From CAMLJR01 sp964631955 (GTDB lineage Bacteria; Pseudomonadota; Gammaproteobacteria; Pseudomonadales; CAMLJR01), in NCBI GenBank assembly GCA_964631955.1, contig CAZWBA010000002.1, forward strand, positions 379,639 to 443,638: 64,000 nt of DNA. Direction: 5' to 3'. Below, in pieces: positions 11,001 to 18,758 of this stretch. Within the stretch, counting starts at the first letter, position 1; the number at the start of each line of letters is the position of its first letter. Below the pieces are notes generated by a model. It saw only the letters and a list, made by a program, of their open reading frames with translations, ran no database searches and was not told the origin of the DNA. The position numbers were made by a program, and so were the translations under genes.

Positions 11001-11684
11001 AATCGAGCGATTCAGTAACCCTTCGAATAAGGCGATGCAGATTTTCCACAGCGATCCGGAGGGTTGCCCTGCGGCTAATTTGGCGAGGCGCGCACAGACT
11101 TTCGCCAGGTAATTTAAATTTTCACGCGGTTCGTGATTGCGCAAGTAATTGAGCAGCGCCATCTGATACATCTGGCGCAGCTTTTTCGCAATTTCAGGCA
11201 AATCGCTGCCGGCGGCGACCGGTTCGACGCTCGCTGTCGCGCTCGGCAATGTCGGCGCGAATACGGCGGACTCCGATAGCAACGCTTCGCCGCGCACAGC
11301 GCGCAAATCGTTCAAAATCGGCAGCAGTACAGCCGGTGCGTCGCGACGCTGCGCGAGCAATTGCTGTAAATAACCCGGCAGTCTGGCGAGCGCAGCTTTG
11401 AGCGCATGCAATGCGTCCTCGCGCTGCGCCTCATTGATGGTGTTAGAAAGAAGCGCCTGCACGACTTCTTCCATTTCGCCGGTCAGCAATGCCGCGCCCG
11501 CGAACTCCACCATTTTCAAGGTGCCGTAGACCTGGTGGATGTAGGTGAGACAGAAACGCAGACGGGTGATGTCGTCGCGGTGCTGCAAATATTCATCGAG
11601 CGCGGCAGCGGACTGCGCCAGCGTCTCGGTAATTTCGTTGGCAACCCACTCTAGCGCTATGTAATCCCGACGCTCGGCGACCAT
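5058..11684 (-). CDS. chpA: hybrid chemosensory histidine kinase of the Pil-Chp system
   Basis: ChpA is the giant CheA-like kinase that controls type IV pilus twitching and, in Pseudomonas, cAMP levels. The 2208-residue protein has an N-terminal HPt-like region (His50) and degenerate HPt-like segments around 405-520. Three canonical HPt domains carry HTLKG with phosphorylatable His716, His899 and His1408. Acidic Ala/Glu-rich linkers lie around 570-680 and 1100-1360. A CheA-type dimerisation region begins near 1598 (KISAQLLEQLVNLAGE). The ATPase domain spans about 1765-1920 (N box LRNAIDHGIES, G boxes SDDGRGVD and GRGVGMDVV), a CheW domain about 1920-2060, and a receiver domain 2083-2205 with phospho-acceptor Asp2135 and Lys2187. 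P. aeruginosa ChpA is remembered as about 2470 residues with more Xpt domains. It lies 6 bases after pilK. Confidence 0.97.
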   Translation of the reverse strand: MVAERRDYIALEWVANEITETLAQSAAALDEYLQHRDDITRLRFCLTYIHQVYGTLKMVEFAGAALLTGEMEEVVQALLSNTINEAQREDALHALKAALARLPGYLQQLLAQRRDAPAVLLPILNDLRAVRGEALLSESAVFAPTLPSATASVEPVAAGSDLPEIAKKLRQMYQMALLNYLRNHEPRENLNYLAKVCARLAKLAAGQPSGSLWKICIALFEGLLNRSIHPTAAVKALLRQVDGQLKLLTEQGTAALTAEAPATLLKNLLYYIAASEANSRYINEIKQQYNLGHALPDAAQFTEDAGGEAAQSIKAALAQQLASIADRIAQGVSGGALLADAKRAQDTTALLGMNNAQNALRTLVQQLISNKVDPRFRDDTARALRQLAEEFEFEKRPQAPRPLFNDSEEAQEQLDKAFDAIMLESRNSLEQAKEAIIEFVATQWRHQCLEEVPELLANVRGSFALAGLHRAAAVLGACENYVRKDLLEDRKIPAWQLLDTLADAIASVDYYLERLSDDADAECESILTVAEQSVTTLINTPSTTIAPPPVSAQVIPFQRPGSAADEKRFHDNVDVDAVLDAETDAHDVIPDAATHESHAGSIEEAASPVEEETAEAWVAEELSPVVASEIAPIAAHEITDEEIAAEEITAREETEEPIEASATESADDDSDEDAEIIEIFIEEAGEVLDTINEYLPQWKDSPSDAESLTVIRRAFHTLKGSGRMVGAVDIGELAWSIENMLNRVIDGSVHIDTPRVETLCAAVEVVAPMVDAFKHRKALSLPVVQIIMDRALALSKEQAPVLPSLTAAVEPALENAIDVIEVPTLDVETQAVELPVARTFEAEANRPRTLSEADENDALLDIFASEAVTHIEAVESFIVRAQQLAGPAELEDDLQRALHTLKGSAHMADVGPIAQIVTPLEHLIKEMRAAQIKAGSDIIAALRQCTQLCRAGLAQLDSDPQRMLAGTEEFIEWVEALYHANLAHIEDESDAGSDAIAPAALNHFLADAIELISAVSDDIKLWRQQRLDDERQHTLAATISQVADSAEVLNLTSVTDLAQSLQTLLRQGADQYVDDRFFDIASRAADSLIDMLDRLAANQQPQPENELIGELQEFDFGSDTFEASQEDLASGELESTLDIPVLEDIVEIDTPAEVDEILVTVDETVETETLIAAVDQLAGERVDEWTGDSSGAAAAEIIETGAAVSEEEGLAAFAEFAEEVSNLENGLDAESVASDIVHTSIVHTNIVETNAEDESVFDESALMEEAASMEEDIAAPDEVEETPFADEQVYSSEREDAIEDDDLAALNEQYFVVPQTPEEAAQAAEIPAESIAAFAAPETPRYDAPDLSAYAASADMQSDEDEEIDAEILEIFLEEAGDLLEGIDESIHNWTDDRDNGFYLDDLQRLLHTLKGGARLAGLKNLGNLSHNFETMLINAQQQGRAIDDPFLNEVQAYQDQLTHLVEAVKKGGHAADRALTTIDTSESVAPAEHVEAAELEIAAELAEEIEAEGDEVSADIAEPIEAKELSSPETEVREGNVTREDSSAREANVIPFTRPEPAPFQPPVPREIKGHEAASLRETERLPEQEGVGAQVRRGPQEVVKISAQLLEQLVNLAGETSIARSRSEEQVNEFVHSLDEMQVTVDRLHDQVRRLDIETEAQMLFRQEQLGEGLEDFDPLEFDRYSLLQQLSRSLLESASDLVDIKNTLAEKSRDMETLLVQQSRINTELQEGLMRSRMVQFARMVPRLRRIVRQVAGELDKQVDFYVDNAEGELDRTVLERVVAPLEHMLRNAIDHGIESVNDRIAAGKPPQGTVVLSLSREGSEIVLRLSDDGRGVDLQAVRAKAIDRGLMEPSANLSDHEIMQFIVQSGFSTAKQVTQISGRGVGMDVVYSEIKQLGGSLDIDSAWGKGSRFTIRLPFTVSVNRALMVNIGGDIYAIPLNSIEGIVRVSPFELEAYYQPDAPMFEYAGQPYVMRYMGALLRTGDKPKLEGVTMPLPVLLVRGSDHAVAVQVDGLMGSREIVVKTLGPQFGLVQGLSGATVLGDGSVVVILDLLAMIRADAMHLHRDLALQHEEATHERTRPLLVMVVDDSVTVRKVTSRFLERQGMEVITAKDGVDAINILQEVEQIPDVMLLDIEMPRMDGFEVASRVRHTSRLQDIPIIMITSRTGDKHRERAFSLGVNRYLGKPYQEMILLETIQELTGQTAQV

Positions 11685-11690
11685 TGCTTT

Positions 11691-12683
11691 CTACCTTGTC
11701 TGAATGTGGATGGAGCCGGTTTGCGGTGCCGGCCCGACGATATTCGATAAATCCGGAGGGGCGATTTTCGAATCGCCCGTCTTTGCATCACCCGCCCGGG
11801 GTTCGACGCGGCGCAGCCACGCGGTGACGCCCTGATGCGCGGTGCGCACGAGTTCGGGATGATGCCAGTGCGCAGCTTCACCCGGACCCAGGATCAATAA
11901 GCCGCCGGGTTTGAGGCGCTCGACCAGCGCATCGAGCACCTGCTTCACGCGCCAGCGACGAAAATAAACCAGCACGTTCTGGCAGAAAATCACGTCCATC
12001 GGCAACGACGGCAGGCTCGCCACGTCGAGTAAATTCGTTTGTGCAAAACACATGCGCTGTTTGAGCGACGGCTGCGCGCAATAAAACGGCTCGCTTCCGG
12101 TTGCGTGTATGTTGCTGCTGGTGCCTGTTTTTCTTTCCACGATGAAAAAGCGGCGGCGCAATGCTTCGGGAATCTGTTCGAGCCGCTTCGCGCGAAACCG
12201 GCCCGCGCGCGCGTGTTGCAATGCATCGGAACAGAGGTCCGTGGCGAGCACGCCGAGAAAGCAGTTCGCGCTTTCGCGCTCGATCACATCGGTGGCGACC
12301 ATCGCCAGTCCATATGCTTCTTCGCCCGTCGAGCAGCCGACGCTCCACACGTCGATGGTTTTCGTTCGGTGCACGCGCTTGCGCAGATAATTGCGCATCA
12401 ATTCGAAGGCGGCGGGCTGCCGGAAGAAACTGGTCTCCTTGACCGCGATGCTATCGAGCAGCAAACGCCACTCGCTGAGCCCTTCGGGCCAGCGGGTAAC
12501 CTGATCGAAATAGGCGTCGTAATCGCTGTGACCGAGCTGACGCATGCGGCGGCTCAGGCCGCCCTGCAATATCGGTCGATGCTGGGAAAGGTCGATACCC
12601 GTCGTGCTTTCGACCAGCTGCTGCCAGTCGGCGAACTGCTGGTCGTTCAGCGGCGGCAGAGCAGGTTGCAACCACGCCTCCAT
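11691..12683 (-). CDS. pilK: CheR-type methyltransferase of the Pil-Chp system
   Basis: PilK transfers methyl groups from SAM to glutamates of PilJ, opposite in effect to ChpB. The product has 330 residues. The N-terminal helical CheR domain (FADWQQLVESTTGIDLSQH) precedes the SAM-binding fold with motif I in VWSVGCSTGEEAYGLAM, LATDLCSDAL (acidic residue for SAM) and the late motif DVIFCQNVLVYF. The ATG at 12683 is preferred over an in-frame GTG at 12698 because GGGGAG lies seven bases before it. Its C-terminal 40 residues are Pro/Gly/Thr-rich and probably disordered. It sits between pilJ and chpA as in Pseudomonas. Confidence 0.93.
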   Translation of the reverse strand: MEAWLQPALPPLNDQQFADWQQLVESTTGIDLSQHRPILQGGLSRRMRQLGHSDYDAYFDQVTRWPEGLSEWRLLLDSIAVKETSFFRQPAAFELMRNYLRKRVHRTKTIDVWSVGCSTGEEAYGLAMVATDVIERESANCFLGVLATDLCSDALQHARAGRFRAKRLEQIPEALRRRFFIVERKTGTSSNIHATGSEPFYCAQPSLKQRMCFAQTNLLDVASLPSLPMDVIFCQNVLVYFRRWRVKQVLDALVERLKPGGLLILGPGEAAHWHHPELVRTAHQGVTAWLRRVEPRAGDAKTGDSKIAPPDLSNIVGPAPQTGSIHIQTR

Positions 12684-12727
12684 GATCGTGCTCCCCATTC
12701 GGTTAAATCAGGAGCCGGCGATCAGCC

Positions 12728-14770
12728 TTAGCCCACCGCTCGCCTGGATTCTTCCGGCAACTTGAAGCCCGCTACCGAGTTCTTCAGTTCCTGCGCCATC
12801 AATGCGAGATTACCGATCGACCGCGCCGTGGTGGTGGTGCCGGTCGAGGTTTGCGAGGTGATCTCCTGAATGACATTCATGGTGTTGGAGATGTGGCCGG
12901 CCGAAGACGCTTGTTGGCGCGCGGCGTTGGAGATGTTCTGGATCAGTTCCGCGAGTTCCTGCGATACGGTCTCGATCTGTTCGAGCGCCTGACCGGCGTC
13001 CTGCGCCAGACGTGCACCGCGTACCACCTCGGTGGTGGTCTGTTCCATCGAGATAACCGCCTCGTTGGTGTCGGATTGAATGGTCTTAACCAGCGCTTCG
13101 ATCTGTTTCGTCGCGGCGGATGAACGTTCAGCGAGGCGTTGAACCTCGTCGGCAACGACCGCGAAGCCGCGGCCCGCGTCACCGGCCATCGACGCCTGGA
13201 TCGCGGCGTTCAGTGCGAGGATGTTGGTCTGGTCGGCGATGTCGTTGATGAGGCTGACGATGTCACCGATCTCCTGCGACGATTCACCGAGACGTTTGAT
13301 CCGTTTCGAGGTTTCCTGAATCTGTTCGCGGATGTTATCCATGCCCTTGATGGTGTTCTGTACGACTTCGGCGCCGGTGTTCGCGATCGCAACCGACCGC
13401 TCCGCAACGCCTGCTGATTCGGACGCGTTCGAGGATACCTGGTCGATCGTCACGGCCATTTCGTTCACGGCCGCCGATGCCCCGGCGATTTCCTGCGCCT
13501 GATGTTCGGACGCTTCGGCGAGATTGAGCGCGGTGCCCTGCGTCTCCTGCGCCGCCTGCGAGACCTTCACCGCCGTGTCGTTGATCTGCGACACGAGAAT
13601 CCGCAGCTGGTCGATGGTGAAGTTGATCGAGTCCGCGATCGCACCGGTGAAGTCCTCGGTTACCGTCGCGGTGGTGGTCAAGTCACCGTCGGCGAGATAG
13701 GTCAGCTCGTCGAGCAGACGCAGAATCGCGTTCTGGTTACGTTCGTTCTGTTCCGCGGTTTCACTCAAACGCGCACGGGTGTTGGTGAACTGCAGCACAC
13801 CGATGCCGCCCAGGGAAGCCAGTACGATACCGACGAAAATCAGCAGCGTCGTGGTGGTGAAGAAGCGTTCGCCTTCGAGGCCGTTGATGCGCTCGGCGAG
13901 CTTGCTGGTCGATTCCATGATTTTCGGCGAATCGACGGTGATAGCGGTGGCCGCCTGGCTGGTTTTCGCGAGTTCCGGCGACGCCTGGAAAATCTCGTCG
14001 ACCGAGCCGCTCACGAACTGGAACAGCTTGTTGATTTCATCGAGCGATGAACGCGCGCTGCGGTCGTTGACGCGAGAAATACGCATCGCCGCGTTGCCGT
14101 TCAGCATGCCCTGCAGCACGGTACCGAAGGTGCTGGCGTCGAGGTTGAACTGGTCGGCGGCCTGCGGTGCATCGGCCTGACCTTCGAGCATTTTGTCGAC
14201 GTTACGCGCGATCCGTTCCGCCAGCCACGACTGACGCTGCGCGATCATCACCTGGTCGGCGCTGGTGCCGGTCGAGGCAAGAATTTCCGAAACGTTGTTG
14301 TATTCCTGTTGCAGTTCGGGAATCGAGTCGCTCAGCGTTTTCGCAACGTCGTGGAGGAACAGAACCCGTTCGCGGTTGCTGACGATGGTGCCGGCAGCGC
14401 TGTTGACCTTGCTCCACAGACCGTTCAGTTCGGTCAGCTCCGTGCCGAGTTTCTCCTGCGGGCTCGGCGCCTGATCGTCGCCCTTCACGAGCTGCTGCAT
14501 GACGCCGTCGAAATCCTTCTGGCTCTTTTTGAGCGCATCGAAGGCCTTGGCGTTACCGCCGGTCGCCTCGCGCGCCGAAGTCGCAATCTGCTGCGACAGA
14601 ACGCGCAGTTCGCCGGTCAGCTCTTGGTAATGCTGATCGTAGTTCGCGTGTCGCAGTACGTACCACGCGTTGAACGCCGCACCGCCGAGGCCGATGACCA
14701 TCGCGAGCGTCAGCCCGGCGATAACAGGATTGCTGGGCAGACTTGCCAAAAAGTTATTGTCTCTAGCCAT
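12728..14770 (-). CDS. pilJ: methyl-accepting chemotaxis protein PilJ
   Basis: PilJ is the inner-membrane receptor of the Pil-Chp system. The product has 680 residues, nearly the size remembered for Pseudomonas PilJ. Transmembrane segment 1 is at about residues 15-36 (PVIAGLTLAMVIGLGG), followed by a long helical periplasmic sensor region. Transmembrane segment 2 (TTTLLIFVGIVLASLGGIGV) is near residue 310, then HAMP and a coiled-coil signalling domain. The hairpin tip (NILALNAAIQASMAGDAGRG, then FAVVADEVQRLAERS) is the highly conserved kinase-contact site. There is no C-terminal CheR-docking pentapeptide. The ATG at 14770 is preferred because GGGAG lies eight bases upstream. Confidence 0.95.
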   Translation of the reverse strand: MARDNNFLASLPSNPVIAGLTLAMVIGLGGAAFNAWYVLRHANYDQHYQELTGELRVLSQQIATSAREATGGNAKAFDALKKSQKDFDGVMQQLVKGDDQAPSPQEKLGTELTELNGLWSKVNSAAGTIVSNRERVLFLHDVAKTLSDSIPELQQEYNNVSEILASTGTSADQVMIAQRQSWLAERIARNVDKMLEGQADAPQAADQFNLDASTFGTVLQGMLNGNAAMRISRVNDRSARSSLDEINKLFQFVSGSVDEIFQASPELAKTSQAATAITVDSPKIMESTSKLAERINGLEGERFFTTTTLLIFVGIVLASLGGIGVLQFTNTRARLSETAEQNERNQNAILRLLDELTYLADGDLTTTATVTEDFTGAIADSINFTIDQLRILVSQINDTAVKVSQAAQETQGTALNLAEASEHQAQEIAGASAAVNEMAVTIDQVSSNASESAGVAERSVAIANTGAEVVQNTIKGMDNIREQIQETSKRIKRLGESSQEIGDIVSLINDIADQTNILALNAAIQASMAGDAGRGFAVVADEVQRLAERSSAATKQIEALVKTIQSDTNEAVISMEQTTTEVVRGARLAQDAGQALEQIETVSQELAELIQNISNAARQQASSAGHISNTMNVIQEITSQTSTGTTTTARSIGNLALMAQELKNSVAGFKLPEESRRAVG

Positions 14771-14849
14771 GATCCGGACTCCCACCCGAAGCGTTTCTTA
14801 CCGATAAAGATGAATGATGTGTGTCTGTCATACCTGAATAAGCACTTAC

Positions 14850-15395
14850 TTACGCCGCCGCGTTGAAAAAGCGTTCATCGCGTGCCAGCTTGAACGGGCT
14901 GAATACCGTCCAGTCGCGGTTGTGAACGCGGTAGGCACCGGCCAAAAACTGCTGCATCGGACTCAGTTCGGGGGCGATGGCGGTATGAAAGCTGTCGACC
15001 GGAAAATGCTGCATGCCATGCACTTCGCTGACGATCAGCCCCGTGAACATATCGCCGTATTCGAGCGCGAGTACACGCTGCTGCTTGCGGTTGCCGCTCA
15101 GCGAACCGCCAAAAAATACTTCGAGATCGATCAGTGGCAACAGTCGGCCACGCACGTTGGCGACACCGCGCACCCACGGTTTCACGCCGGGCAGGCGCGT
15201 GCTGTTCGGCACCGAGAAAATCTCCGCCACTTCCGCCATCGGCGCGACCATGCGCTGGCCGGCCAGGGTGAAACCCACGCCGCTCCAGTGCGGCTTGATG
15301 TCGATCTGAGCCGGCAATCCGTGCGCGTTCTGCACGCTGCTCTGCGCGAGCGCCACCAGGGCGGCAAAAGGCTCCAGGGATTCAGCCATGGACAC
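14850..15395 (-). CDS. pilI: CheW-like adaptor PilI
   Basis: PilI is the CheW-domain adaptor that links PilJ to the ChpA kinase. The product has 181 residues, close to the size remembered for Pseudomonas PilI. The CheW fold is seen from about residue 35 (VGFTLAGQRMVAPMAEVAEIF) through WVRGVANVRGRLLPLIDLEVFFGG, a classic CheW core motif, to GLIVSEVHGMQHFP. The start is a GTG at 15395 with GGAG ten bases upstream; an ATG two codons later is the alternative. It follows pilH and precedes pilJ in the conserved order. Confidence 0.92.
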   Translation of the reverse strand: MSMAESLEPFAALVALAQSSVQNAHGLPAQIDIKPHWSGVGFTLAGQRMVAPMAEVAEIFSVPNSTRLPGVKPWVRGVANVRGRLLPLIDLEVFFGGSLSGNRKQQRVLALEYGDMFTGLIVSEVHGMQHFPVDSFHTAIAPELSPMQQFLAGAYRVHNRDWTVFSPFKLARDERFFNAAA

Positions 15396-15485
15396 TTACC
15401 AATTTCTCCATAAGACACGAGGGTCCATAAATAGATGAGGCGCCGGCGACACTGACGATACTCCGCGATATCACCGAACCGATTC

Positions 15486-15851
15486 TCAAGCCTTCAGGAC
15501 ACTTTCGATGGTCTGCACCAGCACCTTGCCGTCGACCGGCTTGGTCAGATAACCCTTGGCGCCCTGCCGCTGTCCCCACAGACGATCGGTTTCCTGATCT
15601 TTCGTCGTCACGATGATGACGGGGATATGGCTGGTCGCCTCGTCTTTGCTGAGCTGGCGTGTCGCCTGAAAACCGTTGAGGCCGGGCATGACCACATCCA
15701 TCAGCACGACATCGGGCAATTCTTTTTTGGCGGCAGCGACGCCCTGTTCACCCGTTTCGGCAGTGAGGATTTCGTAGCCGTGCTTGCTCAGAATCGAGCT
15801 CATCTTGTAGGTTTCGGTCGGCGAATCGTCGACTATCAGTACCCGCGCCAT
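15486..15851 (-). CDS. pilH: response regulator PilH
   Basis: PilH is a stand-alone CheY-like receiver of 121 residues, thought in Pseudomonas to act as a phosphate sink or to oppose PilG in setting twitching direction. The acidic pocket VDDS (Asp8, Asp9), phospho-acceptor Asp52 in VVLMDVVMPG, the conserved Thr in IIVTTKDQ, and Lys in GYLTKPVD are all present. No output domain follows. A good ribosome-binding site (GGAGG) precedes the ATG. It lies downstream of pilG and should receive phosphate from ChpA. Confidence 0.94.
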   Translation of the reverse strand: MARVLIVDDSPTETYKMSSILSKHGYEILTAETGEQGVAAAKKELPDVVLMDVVMPGLNGFQATRQLSKDEATSHIPVIIVTTKDQETDRLWGQRQGAKGYLTKPVDGKVLVQTIESVLKA

Positions 15852-15970
15852 TTATATCGATCCTCCGTTACGCGCCTGCGGCGCTCTTATCTTCTTGTCG
15901 CTGGCGATCGATCGTTTTTACGGTCGCCGTTTTCAGATCGTGTACTTGCAATTCAATGCGTATCTGCAAC

Positions 15971-16360
15971 TCAGTGCGCGCTGGCAACATGGGCCTGAAT
16001 CGCGCCCAACAGTTCGTTTTTGCTGAAAGGTTTGGTCAGGTACTGATCCGAGCCGACAATGCGGCCTTTCGCCTTATCGAATAATCCATCCTTGCTCGAC
16101 AGCATGATCACGGGGGTGGATTTGAATTCGCTGTTGTTCTTGATGAGCGCGCAGGTCTGGTAACCATCGAGACGCGGCATCATGATGTCGACGAAAATAA
16201 TATCGGGACGCGTATCGGCGATTTTTGCCAGCGCATCGAAGCCATCGGTCGCGGTGATGACATCGCAACCCACTTTCTTCAGCAGCGTCTCGGCAGTGCG
16301 GCGGATCGTCTTGCTATCGTCGATCACCATCACTTTTAAATCTTGAAAATTCGGTTCCAT
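15971..16360 (-). CDS. pilG: response regulator PilG
   Basis: PilG is the first gene of the Pil-Chp operon and encodes a 129-residue single-domain receiver. It should be phosphorylated by ChpA and promote pilus extension. The signature residues are Asp14/Asp15 in VIDDSKTIR, phospho-acceptor Asp58 in IIFVDIMMPRLDG, the switch Ser in IMLSSKDG, and Lys in YLTKPFSK. It is transcribed away from gshB. That divergent arrangement is the same as in Pseudomonas and supports orthology. Confidence 0.95.
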   Translation of the reverse strand: MEPNFQDLKVMVIDDSKTIRRTAETLLKKVGCDVITATDGFDALAKIADTRPDIIFVDIMMPRLDGYQTCALIKNNSEFKSTPVIMLSSKDGLFDKAKGRIVGSDQYLTKPFSKNELLGAIQAHVASAH

Positions 16361-16776
16361 GTTGAACTGACCTCTCTGCCCTGCTTACAACAGTTTTGCG
16401 CGCCTGCGTACCCGCGCCGCCGTAACGATGGGGCAAACTGGATTATCGTTGGGACTCGCCGTCCCTTGTCGCTGACCACGCTTGTCGTCGACTACCGTTT
16501 TGTCGTTAGCTGCGGGTTGTCGTTAAAATGCTGACCGGAACAAATATAGACGAACACGGCTAACTTGCCCGACTTCAGCTGGAACGACTGCGCAATGCGA
16601 CTTTCGTCGCGAAATCGGAAAACACCGGAAGGATGTATTTCGATGCCAGGTTATGAGTATAGAAGTGGTCTGCAATAAAGCACGGTGCCCGATATTCGAG
16701 AATCGGTTATTTCTGACACAGCCCACGCTTTTTGGAAATAACGGTGGCCAACCCAGTTCTGGAGCAATAGCCAAAG
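16361..16776. other. pilG-gshB divergent intergenic region
   Basis: This 416-base stretch separates the divergent pilG operon and gshB and must hold both promoters. No convincing sigma-70 pair, operator or structured RNA could be read by eye. A 97-codon open frame on the minus strand (16523-16816) overlaps the gshB start, has no family resemblance and is treated as noncoding. Confidence 0.6.
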
Positions 16777-17757
16777 ATGACCGTAAAGCTCGGGGTTGTG
16801 ATGGACCCCATCGCAACCATCACCTACAAAAAAGACACCACGCTCGCGCTACTGTGGGCGGCGCAGGATCGCGGCTGGCAGCTCTTTTATATGGAGCAGA
16901 GCGATCTCGTGCTGCAGGATGGCGAGCCGCGCGCGCGCATGCGTTCGTTGCGCGTACATCGCGATCCCGCGCACTGGTTCGATCTCGGCGAAGTCGAATT
17001 CGGTCTGCTGGCAGATCTCGATGCTGTGCTGATGCGCAAGGATCCGCCCTTCGATAACGAATATATTTACAGTACCTATATTCTCGAAGCGGCCGAAAAA
17101 CTGGGTACGGTCATCGTCAATCAGCCGCAGAGCCTGCGCGACTGCAACGAAAAAATGTTTGCGACCCAGTTTCCGCAATGCTGTCCGCCGTTACTGGTGA
17201 GCCGCGATAAACATTTGCTGAAGGAATTTCATCGCGCGCACGGCGATGTCGTCTTCAAACCGCTCGACGGCATGGGCGGCAGCTCGATATTCCGCGTGCG
17301 CACCGACGATCCCAATCTCAACGTGATCATCGAAACGCTCACCAACCACGGCCGCAACACCATCATGGCGCAGAAATACATTCCGGCGATTGTCGATGGC
17401 GACAAACGCATTCTCATGATCGATGGCGAGCCAGTGCCTTATTGCCTTGCGCGCGTGCCGATGGCAGGCGAAAGCCGCGGCAATCTCGCCGCCGGTGGCA
17501 GCGGTCGGCCGCAACCGCTCAGCGAGCGCGACCGCTGGATCGCCGCGCAGGTGGGACCGGAATTGCGCCGCCGCGGTTTACTGTTCGTGGGGCTCGATGT
17601 GATCGGCGACTACCTCACCGAAATCAACGTGACCAGTCCGACCTGCGCGCGTGAAATCGACGCGCACTGTTTACAATCAGGTATTGAGTACACCGACATT
17701 GGCGGCAGACTGATGGATTGCATCGAAGCCAAATTACGTCAACGCGCGCAGGCATAA
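16777..17757 (+). CDS. gshB: glutathione synthetase
   Basis: GshB joins gamma-glutamylcysteine and glycine with ATP to make glutathione in the cytoplasm. The product has 326 residues and ATP-grasp architecture. The conserved N-terminus KLGVVMDPI, the motif MRKDPPFDNEYIYSTYILE, the ATP-binding lysines and glycine loop in VFKPLDGMGGSSIFRV, and the metal-binding C-terminal segment TEINVTSPT are all visible. It is the first gene of a plus-strand run with the TonB-like gene 4 bases after it. It is divergent from pilG, as in Pseudomonas. Confidence 0.96.
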   Translation: MTVKLGVVMDPIATITYKKDTTLALLWAAQDRGWQLFYMEQSDLVLQDGEPRARMRSLRVHRDPAHWFDLGEVEFGLLADLDAVLMRKDPPFDNEYIYSTYILEAAEKLGTVIVNQPQSLRDCNEKMFATQFPQCCPPLLVSRDKHLLKEFHRAHGDVVFKPLDGMGGSSIFRVRTDDPNLNVIIETLTNHGRNTIMAQKYIPAIVDGDKRILMIDGEPVPYCLARVPMAGESRGNLAAGGSGRPQPLSERDRWIAAQVGPELRRRGLLFVGLDVIGDYLTEINVTSPTCAREIDAHCLQSGIEYTDIGGRLMDCIEAKLRQRAQA

Positions 17758-17761
17758 ACGC

Positions 17762-18634
17762 ATGGCTTACGCTGCAGAACCGTTCGCACAACGCCACGAC
17801 CTGCTCGGCTTTACGCTGCTGCTGGCGCTGGCGCTGCACGCCGTGGTTATTCTCGGAGTGACCTTCGACAAGGAAACGCGCGATCGCGCCGCCTCCGCGC
17901 TCAAAATCACGCTCGCGCAATACAGCAGCGACAAGGCGCCCAAACGCGCCGATTTTCTCGCACAACATAATCAGGAAGGCAGCGGCACGCTCGAAGAACA
18001 GGCCGAGCTGACCACGCGTAAAAAAGCCGATTTTCAGGACAACGTGATCCGCGACATCAGCCCCATGCAGCAGACCGCCGCACTGCAGCAAAAAAGCGCG
18101 CAGCAGGCGTTGATCGCCACGCGCAGCCGTGCCGAGCAAAAAGCCGCGCAAACAAATGATCTGGACACGCCGCATCAACAGGCACAAAGCGATATCACCA
18201 TTCAACAGCGCAGCCTTGAAATTGCGAGTCTGGAAGCGAAACTCGATATTCAGCGCCAGGCCTATGCCGCGCGACCGCGCATTCGCCGGTTGACGTCGGT
18301 TGCCACCCGAAAATCCGAAGACGCGCTGTATCTGCATAACTGGCGCGAAAAAATCGAAGCCGTCGGCAATCGCAATTATCCCGAGCGTTCGCGCGCGCAG
18401 GGCATTTACGGCGAGGTGCAGTTAATGGTGGCGCTCCTGCCCAATGGCGAAATCAGCGAAATTAAAATCCTGCGTTCTTCCGGCAAGAAATTGCTGGATG
18501 AGGCAGCTATCCGTATCGCACAGCTCGCCGCACCCTACGATGCGTTTCCCGCCGATATGCGCAAACAGGTCGACGTGCTGGAAATCATCCGCACCTGGCG
18601 CTTTCATAAAGATCGGTTAACGTCGTCGCAATAA
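17762..18634 (+). CDS. TonB-family energy transducer
   Basis: This 290-residue protein looks like TonB, the periplasm-spanning protein that passes proton-motive-force energy from ExbB-ExbD to outer membrane transporters. A single N-terminal membrane segment lies at about residues 16-34 (GFTLLLALALHAVVILGV). A long charged, Gln/Ala-rich helical middle replaces the usual Pro-rich spacer. A C-terminal TonB domain covers about residues 205-285 (YPERSRAQGIYGEVQLMVAL, with the IKILRSSGKKLLDEAA helix). No exbB or exbD is nearby. It begins 4 bases after gshB and is probably co-transcribed. In Pseudomonas a TonB-like gene holds the same place beside the pil-chp cluster, where a role in motility has been proposed. 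Confidence 0.86.
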   Translation: MAYAAEPFAQRHDLLGFTLLLALALHAVVILGVTFDKETRDRAASALKITLAQYSSDKAPKRADFLAQHNQEGSGTLEEQAELTTRKKADFQDNVIRDISPMQQTAALQQKSAQQALIATRSRAEQKAAQTNDLDTPHQQAQSDITIQQRSLEIASLEAKLDIQRQAYAARPRIRRLTSVATRKSEDALYLHNWREKIEAVGNRNYPERSRAQGIYGEVQLMVALLPNGEISEIKILRSSGKKLLDEAAIRIAQLAAPYDAFPADMRKQVDVLEIIRTWRFHKDRLTSSQ

Positions 18635-18649
18635 TTCCGCATACGCTTC

Positions 18650-18724
18650 GTAGGGGCGCCGCTTGCTGCGCCTTTGACAAAACTGGCAAGAATCGAGAAG
18701 GGGCGCGGCAAGCGGCGCCCCTAC
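18650..18724. repeat. inverted repeat with 23-base arms
   Basis: The arms GTAGGGGCGCCGCTTGC-n-GCGCC and their reverse complement at the right end enclose a loop of about 29 bases. It lies between the TonB-like gene and yqgE. The arms would form a strong hairpin in RNA, but no T-run follows, so it is more like a mobile palindromic element than a terminator. Confidence 0.8.
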
Positions 18725-18758
18725 TTGAGTTCATGCGCAAAGCCACCATAATGAATTC

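Noticed and set aside
16523..16816. 97-codon open frame on the minus strand upstream of gshB
   Set aside because: It overlaps the gshB start, has no family pattern and lies in the promoter region.
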